NCBI GenBank assembly: GCA_002344345.1
Contig: DDTL01000095.1
Location: 31,295 to 40,935 of the forward strand
DNA length: 9,641 bases
From: Saprospiraceae bacterium UBA2365
Lineage (GTDB): Bacteria > Bacteroidota > Bacteroidia > Chitinophagales > Saprospiraceae
Direction of reading: 5' to 3'
The notes under the pieces were generated by a model, which did not search any database, had not been told where the DNA came from, and saw only the letters and a program-made list of their open reading frames with translations. Positions 5,679-9,641 of this stretch are shown here, one piece after another. The translations under genes and the position numbers were made by a program. Position 1 is the stretch's first letter, and every line of letters starts with the position of its first letter.

Positions 5679-6932
5679 ATGAATTATTCATTCATGCCAA
5701 TATGGAGCTATTTTAAAATTTACTATTTAAATTTTAAATCCATACTATTAATCATATTATCTTCATGGGGAGTATATTCTACTGCCCAAATCAAGAAAAC
5801 TTCCAATTTTATTTTGGGTACCGAATTTGCGAGTTTTGTATCACTTCCGGCAAAAGACAATCATGATCTTCCATTGATCTTTGACTTTCTGTTCATTCCC
5901 AATATAGATTTCAAACTTATAGATAATCTTTATCTGGGCGCTAACTTTGAATATAGCTTTGGATATATCGATGGAGAACCACTTCCTAGCCAAAAATCTA
6001 TCGGTTTGCAGACTAAATACTTTTTTTATCCATTCAATCACAGTTATAAACTCAGCAAAATAAATTTCCTGATTGAATCAGGTTATCGTAGATCCAATTA
6101 CTACCGGGATGTAACCCAACCATATGGCTTAGGATTAACAGACAACCTGAACTCTCCATATTTTAATGTCTCAGCTTCTGCCAATATCAGACTTTTCCCG
6201 AGATTCTATATGAATGGCGGTTACCAATTTCTCTATTTTCCAATTAATAAAAGTCAAATGCGCGGCTCTAAATTAGCATTTAGCTACCATTTCAATGAAG
6301 AAATAGAAAAGAAGCCAATGAAGCAATTGGAAGTTGAAAAGCAGCTTAATAACAAACCTGCTGACAACGAAACCAAAATCAAATTTGCCAACACATTGGT
6401 TTATTCAAGCTCCTTTACCTATATATTTGATTCACAAACTAAAACTTATGATGGCAAGTATAATATTTACCATGAAAAAACCTGGGCCAATGGTCTTTCA
6501 CTGAATTTAAATAAATCATTGTATTTCGGATTTGACTATCTGTATATGTGGACTTCAGGTTCAGCCTACGATGATATCAAATCCAATAATAATTATTACT
6601 TGTATGGCTTGAAATTTCAATACGATTTTATACCTCAATACAGAGATATGCTTTTTGCAGAAGCCTCAATAAGTTATGGCAATTATTGCACATGCGGTAA
6701 ATTGGATCCATACAAACTGGATGGATTGGTCTATCTGGGAATGGGCGTTGGATATGATTTACCCATTACAAAAATGCTCGCTTTCAGAATGGGATTTAAT
6801 AATTATCTGATACTAAATAGGGTTGAAGAAAAGTATAATTTCACCCAATACATACTTGGACTTGCCATTAAATTCAATCGGGAAGAGAACAGACCCCGAT
6901 ATGATTGGAAAGGGGTATTGTTCAGGCGTTGA
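5679..6932 (+). CDS. Outer-membrane beta-barrel-like protein with an internal duplication
   Basis: A 417-residue secreted protein of unknown function. I chose the ATG at 5679; an upstream TTG (5649) and an ATG at 5694 are alternatives. A hydrophobic stretch (about 20-33) and STAQ before residue 38 form the signal peptide. The rest is alternating aromatic/polar strands as in outer-membrane barrels, without TonB or OmpA domains. Residues of about 70-206 and 271-401 share the same strand order: a strand with NLYLG or SLYFG, then GLQTKYFFYPF or GLKFQYDFIPQ, then a strand ending SGYRRSNYY or SYGNYCT, then NGGYQFLYFPIN or MGFNNYLILNRV, and finally LAFSYHFNEE or LGLAIKFNREE. A charged linker (207-235) joins the halves. 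It follows the lipoprotein gene on the same strand, but a terminator lies between, so a shared role is only possible. Confidence 0.82.
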   Translation: MNYSFMPIWSYFKIYYLNFKSILLIILSSWGVYSTAQIKKTSNFILGTEFASFVSLPAKDNHDLPLIFDFLFIPNIDFKLIDNLYLGANFEYSFGYIDGEPLPSQKSIGLQTKYFFYPFNHSYKLSKINFLIESGYRRSNYYRDVTQPYGLGLTDNLNSPYFNVSASANIRLFPRFYMNGGYQFLYFPINKSQMRGSKLAFSYHFNEEIEKKPMKQLEVEKQLNNKPADNETKIKFANTLVYSSSFTYIFDSQTKTYDGKYNIYHEKTWANGLSLNLNKSLYFGFDYLYMWTSGSAYDDIKSNNNYYLYGLKFQYDFIPQYRDMLFAEASISYGNYCTCGKLDPYKLDGLVYLGMGVGYDLPITKMLAFRMGFNNYLILNRVEEKYNFTQYILGLAIKFNREENRPRYDWKGVLFRR

Positions 6933-7152
6933 AATGTTATAAGCCTACTTTTGCACATCCAGGAAACTATTTTGGATAACAGCATAATCAGGAAGTGTAT
7001 CTGACATTTTATCTGAAAACAAAAGGAAGAAAATTATAATGATATTGGTTCATTCTAATGAGTATCAATAAGTTAAAAACAATATCAATTTTCTGAATCT
7101 TCTATCAGAAGTTTAAAGCTATCTTTTTGTGAAATAAATGCGTAACTGAAAA

Positions 7153-7500
7153 TCACTCCTTCAAAATCTCCATAGATTTCACATTGAGTTCTTTTCCCTG
7201 GATGATATCCTTATAGTAACTTCCGCATTTCGGACAAACATGGTAGATATAGGGTAGATCAAAAGTCTCACCGCAGGACTGACACCTGGCTTGTCCCGGG
7301 ATATATCGAATGATTTTCCTTGTTTTTTCCAGAACAGTATGCTGGGTCGCCTCCGGCCACGCAAATTCAAGCGCATCCGGCTCAACACCGGAAAGCGTGC
7401 CGATCTCCAGTTCAATGGTTTCAATGCGCAAGCCTCCCGAACGCTTCAGCTCGAACGCAGCAATATCGACTATGTTCTCCAGTATGGAAAGTTCATGCAT
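7153..7500 (-). CDS. hypA: Hydrogenase maturation nickel metallochaperone HypA
   Basis: A 115-residue complete HypA. MHE at the N-terminus supplies the nickel ligand His2, and the following helix (SILENIVDIAAFELKRSG) is typical. The zinc site is intact: C73xxC76 and C89xxC92 (CQSC and CPKC), then the usual tail (IIQGKELNVKSMEI). HypA binds Ni and HypB and passes Ni to the hydrogenase large subunit. The start at 7500 is fixed by MHE. It is separated from hypB by about 5.1 kb of unrelated genes, which is unusual, and its 3' end is duplicated at 4141-4224. No hydrogenase gene is in view. The short spacer upstream (7501-7642) separates it from a small His-rich membrane protein on the same strand, so the two may form one unit. 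Confidence 0.96.
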   Translation of the reverse strand: MHELSILENIVDIAAFELKRSGGLRIETIELEIGTLSGVEPDALEFAWPEATQHTVLEKTRKIIRYIPGQARCQSCGETFDLPYIYHVCPKCGSYYKDIIQGKELNVKSMEILKE

Positions 7501-7602
7501 GCTACAAATATAAAAAGAGCCATTACTAAACCTTCCGGATGTATAATTGCTCCAAACGAAAAATCATTCAAATCCGAACCTCCGGGTACAAGCAAAATCT
7601 GT

Positions 7603-7642
7603 CCTGGCACCTAAAGATCCCTCTGGCAAACTACGAATGACC
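7603..7642. repeat. Possible degenerate dispersed intergenic repeat
   Basis: GATCCCTCTGGCAAACTACG (7616-7635) followed by AATGACC resembles the GATCCCTC...CTTCGGAATGAC type of short repeat scattered between genes in many bacteria. Only one copy is in the window, so the assignment rests on memory of that sequence type. It lies between the small membrane protein and hypA and has no T-tract terminator form. Confidence 0.25.
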
Positions 7643-7846
7643 TTATTTTTTAGCCACCTGCCTTCTTCTGTAGAGGACTATTGCAACTACCAGAACCACG
7701 GCGATCACCGGTATGGCGTGCATGGGGTTGAAAACATAATGTCCGAGTGTGTGACCTTCCAATACACCGTGACCTTCATGTGCCAAAGCAAAAAACGGCA
7801 GGCAGATGAGTGATAAAAAAACGAAAAATTTATTGACTGTGCTCAT
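7643..7846 (-). CDS. Small secreted/inner-membrane His-rich protein
   Basis: A 67-residue protein. A signal peptide (residues 1-22, ending FALA) is followed by a His-containing segment, HEGHGVLEGHTLGHYVFNPMH, with H23, H26, H32, H36 and H43, then a transmembrane helix (about 44-59) and a basic tail RRRQVAKK. The expected topology is the His segment outside the cytoplasmic membrane with the tail inside. The AHEGHG start after signal cleavage recalls HupE/UreJ-type nickel permeases and copper-related proteins, but the protein is far too short to be a permease. The position upstream of hypA on the same strand (142-bp gap) makes a metal-related role for hydrogenase assembly possible; this is inference. 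A weak TACATTGC box lies about 30 nt upstream. It is most likely a real gene because of the coherent signal, helix and tail order. Confidence 0.72.
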   Translation of the reverse strand: MSTVNKFFVFLSLICLPFFALAHEGHGVLEGHTLGHYVFNPMHAIPVIAVVLVVAIVLYRRRQVAKK

Positions 7847-8276
7847 TTGAATAAGTTTTAATTAAAAACAGCCGCAATGTACGAATTTTCCCGGACTTAA
7901 CGGTAATATTTTTTAAAAAAACGTGTTACTATATTGGCTGTTTTAAACTTTTCCCTCACCATTTTGTTCATGCACAAAGTATGGATTTTTTCGGGAAAAA
8001 TAATTAATCAGGCTATTTTAATCTGGTTTTTTTACAATTAATAATCTGATATTGCATGAGCCATGTTATTAGCAAATAAATTTGGGAACCGAAAGCCTAA
8101 AAAGATTTTTAATGAAGTAAATAAACTTCTTATTGTTTTTGATCCAACCAAACATGATCATTTTTCGCGATAATTCATCATGAATTTTAAGGAGTTGACA
8201 CAGATGAACTTTCGGGAAATATAACAAAATTGGAGGTGATTGCTTTATTTTTTTAGTTTTGCTATCAATTTGTTCT
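7847..8276. other. Non-coding spacer between the small membrane protein and mtaB (divergent)
   Basis: This 430-bp region must hold promoters for both divergent genes. On the + side the best candidate is the TTG/TAGTTTTG pair at 8230-8261; a TTGACA (8195-8200) with TATAAC 19 nt later is an alternative. A 36-codon ATG frame (8063-8173, starting MLLANKFGNRKPKK) is too short and featureless to call a gene. A perfect GGAGG at 8232-8236 has no suitable start codon behind it. Otherwise the sequence is AT-rich, with A/T runs around 7910 and 8026. Confidence 0.5.
8230..8261 (+). promoter_or_regulatory. Candidate mtaB promoter of Bacteroidota type
   Basis: TTG (8230-8232) is followed after 21 nt by TAGTTTTG (8254-8261), matching the TTTG - 19-21 nt - TAnnTTTG layout of the Bacteroidota primary sigma factor. 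Transcription would start near 8267, about 10 nt before the ATG at 8277. That makes the upstream in-frame TTG at 8259 impossible as a start, because it would lie within the promoter. Confidence 0.5.
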
Positions 8277-9608
8277 ATGTCAACACCAAAAACAGTATCT
8301 TTCTATACCCTGGGTTGTAAGCTCAATTTCTCCGAGACTTCTTCAATAGGGCAGTCTTTTAAAAATAAGGGCTTTCATGTCCTGCCTTTTGAACAGGGGG
8401 CGGATATCGTGGTTATCAACACCTGTACCGTTACGGATATGGCTGACAAAAAAAACCGGAAGGTGATCCGGCGTGCCCGCGAGATCAATCCGCAGTCCAT
8501 AGTGGTAGTCGTGGGCTGTTATGCACAACTGAAACCTGAAGAGATCGCCAACATGCCGGAAGTTGACCTCGTGCTCGGAGCAGGAGAAAAGTTCCGCATC
8601 CTGCACTATATCGACAACCTGAGTAAGGCGGATGGCAAAGCGCAGATCTTCATATGTGAAGTTGAAGACATCGGAAGTTTTCAGGATTCCTTTTCTTTTG
8701 GTGACAGAACGCGTTCTTTTCTCAAAATTCAGGACGGATGCGATTATTCCTGTACCTTCTGTACCATTCCCAAAGCACGGGGAAAAAGCCGTTCGGGTAC
8801 CATAGAAGAAGTAGTGAACAATGCTAAAAATATCGCTGCCAAAGGCATGCGGGAAATCGTCCTTACCGGGGTAAATATCGGTGATTTTGGCAACAGCACG
8901 TCCGTGATCGATGGCAACGCACCCAAAGAAAAACATGCTTTCAGCCAACTGATCCGGTCTTTGGACGAAGTGGACGGTATCGAACGCTTCAGGATCTCCT
9001 CCATCGAACCCAACTTGCTGACGGAAGATATCATTGAATTCATCAGCACATCCAAACGTTTTGTCCCGCACTTCCACATTCCATTACAATCCGGGTCGGA
9101 TAACATTTTGAAAGCCATGAAAAGGCGTTATCTGACGGCATTATACCGCAGCAGGATAGATTTTATCCGGAAGACCATTCCACATGCATGCATCGGAGTA
9201 GATGTCATCGTCGGTTTTCCCGGTGAAAGCGAAGAATTGTTCCTGGTGACATTTGATTTTTTGAACGGACTGGACATCAGTTATCTACATGTCTTCAGCT
9301 ATTCGGAAAGACAGGGAACGCCAGCTGCTAACATGGATGAAAAAGTGCCTCCGGATGTAAAAAAAGCCAGGCATGATATACTTTTCAATCTTTCCCTCAA
9401 AAAACAGCGTCTTTTTTATGAATCTCACCTCGGCCAAACACGTACTGTACTGATAGAAAAATCCAAAAACCCTGAACTGCTGACCGGCTTTACGGACAAT
9501 TACATCAAAGTATCCTTACCTTACAAGGAAGGATTGCGCAACCAAACGGTGGATTTCAAACTCAGGAGCATCAATGAGCAGTATTTGGTGGAAGGGGAAT
9601 TAATATAG
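8277..9608 (+). CDS. mtaB: tRNA (ms2t6A37) methylthiotransferase MtaB
   Basis: A 443-residue radical-SAM enzyme that converts t6A37 of ANN-decoding tRNAs to ms2t6A. The N-terminal MTTase (UPF0004) domain has three cluster ligands, C14 (TLGCKLN), C50 (NTCTVT) and C81 (GCYAQ). The radical-SAM CxxxCxxC is C155, C159 and C162 in GCDYSCTFCTIP. The SAM barrel runs to about residue 365 with PLQSGSD and VGFPGE, and a TRAM-like tRNA-binding domain ends the protein (about 380-443). TLGCKLN with F/N-x-S-E just after it is the MtaB form rather than MiaB or RimO. An in-frame TTG lies 18 nt upstream, but family alignment and the promoter support the ATG. It is a housekeeping gene, higher in GC than the island genes and transcribed away from the hyp locus. 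Confidence 0.96.
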   Translation: MSTPKTVSFYTLGCKLNFSETSSIGQSFKNKGFHVLPFEQGADIVVINTCTVTDMADKKNRKVIRRAREINPQSIVVVVGCYAQLKPEEIANMPEVDLVLGAGEKFRILHYIDNLSKADGKAQIFICEVEDIGSFQDSFSFGDRTRSFLKIQDGCDYSCTFCTIPKARGKSRSGTIEEVVNNAKNIAAKGMREIVLTGVNIGDFGNSTSVIDGNAPKEKHAFSQLIRSLDEVDGIERFRISSIEPNLLTEDIIEFISTSKRFVPHFHIPLQSGSDNILKAMKRRYLTALYRSRIDFIRKTIPHACIGVDVIVGFPGESEELFLVTFDFLNGLDISYLHVFSYSERQGTPAANMDEKVPPDVKKARHDILFNLSLKKQRLFYESHLGQTRTVLIEKSKNPELLTGFTDNYIKVSLPYKEGLRNQTVDFKLRSINEQYLVEGELI

Positions 9609-9618
9609 ATTAGATACT

Positions 9619-9637
9619 CATGCGAATCAAGGGTTGA
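9619..9637 (-). repeat. Short dispersed repeat, copy 2
   Basis: The reverse complement matches 77-95 at 17 of 19 bases. It starts 10 nt after the mtaB stop. No hairpin of its own is visible before the window ends. Copy 1 also lies just downstream of a presumed gene end, so both copies may mark 3' untranslated regions. Confidence 0.45.
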
Positions 9638-9641
9638 AAAA

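Noticed and set aside
6946..6953. TACTTTTG promoter box after the barrel gene
   Set aside because: It matches the -7 consensus, but no TTG lies at 19-21 nt and no gene follows on the + strand in the 200 bp before hypA.
7505..7512. TATATTTG box just before hypA on the minus strand
   Set aside because: It fits TAnnTTTG but lies only 4 nt before the ATG, so transcription would start inside hypA, and no -33 element is found.
7547..7813. Plus-strand 88-residue ORF over the small membrane protein
   Set aside because: It is antisense to a coherent signal-peptide/helix/tail protein and has no features of its own.
8063..8173. 36-codon ORF upstream of mtaB
   Set aside because: Too short, with no motif, no membrane segment and no initiation signal; not better than chance in AT-rich DNA.
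8232..8236. Perfect Shine-Dalgarno GGAGG upstream of mtaB
   Set aside because: It is about 40 nt from the mtaB ATG with no other suitable start close behind, and Bacteroidota rarely use such sites.
8343..9077. 244-residue minus-strand ORF inside mtaB
   Set aside because: It is antisense to a clear, fully motif-bearing mtaB, has no recognisable domain, and appears only because few stops occur in that frame.

Overview
The window looks like Bacteroidota DNA. The signs are moderate to low GC, AT-rich leaders without Shine-Dalgarno sites directly before the start codons, promoter -7 boxes of the TAnnTTTG type (before hypB and mtaB), and Bacteroidota-like versions of the metallo-beta-lactamase fold hydrolase and the tRNA methylthiotransferase MtaB. 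This is inference from sequence style; no rRNA or other taxonomic marker is present.

Layout. Positions 1-180 hold a nested hairpin and a strong rho-independent terminator for a gene left of the window. A glyoxalase II-like hydrolase follows (181-819, +), converging on hypC (846-1124, -) and hypB (1157-2014, -). From about 2015 to 7150 the hyp genes are interrupted by a more AT-rich accessory stretch. It contains a 615-bp repeat- and hairpin-rich spacer, an AAA_14/DUF4143-type ATPase (2630-3799, -) with an operator-like inverted repeat over its promoter, two diverged copies of a roughly 230-bp repeat element flanking a 3' remnant of hypA (4141-4263, -), a hairpin-rich possibly decayed segment (about 4500-4775), a lipoprotein (4785-5567, +) with a perfect terminator behind it, and a duplicated outer-membrane beta-barrel-like protein (5679-6932, +). 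Intact hypA follows (7153-7500, -), then a small His-rich signal-peptide/one-TM protein (7643-7846, -), a roughly 400-bp non-coding spacer, and mtaB (8277-9608, +).

Function. HypA, HypB and HypC belong to the nickel-insertion and Fe(CN)2CO-assembly machinery of [NiFe]-hydrogenases; HypB carries an unusually regular His tract of the nickel-storage type. No hydrogenase structural genes and no hypD, hypE or hypF are visible, so they must lie elsewhere. The most informative signal is the second hypA 3' end inside the island. It encodes the same last 27 residues as intact hypA, and all four nucleotide differences are synonymous, so it probably derives from a second functional hypA rather than from a recent copy of junk. 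It ends at the stop codon next to one repeat copy and fades out just before the other, which points to rearrangement of a formerly compact hypA-hypB-hypC locus. I see no convincing new defence or mobile system. The lipoprotein and barrel proteins are of unknown function.
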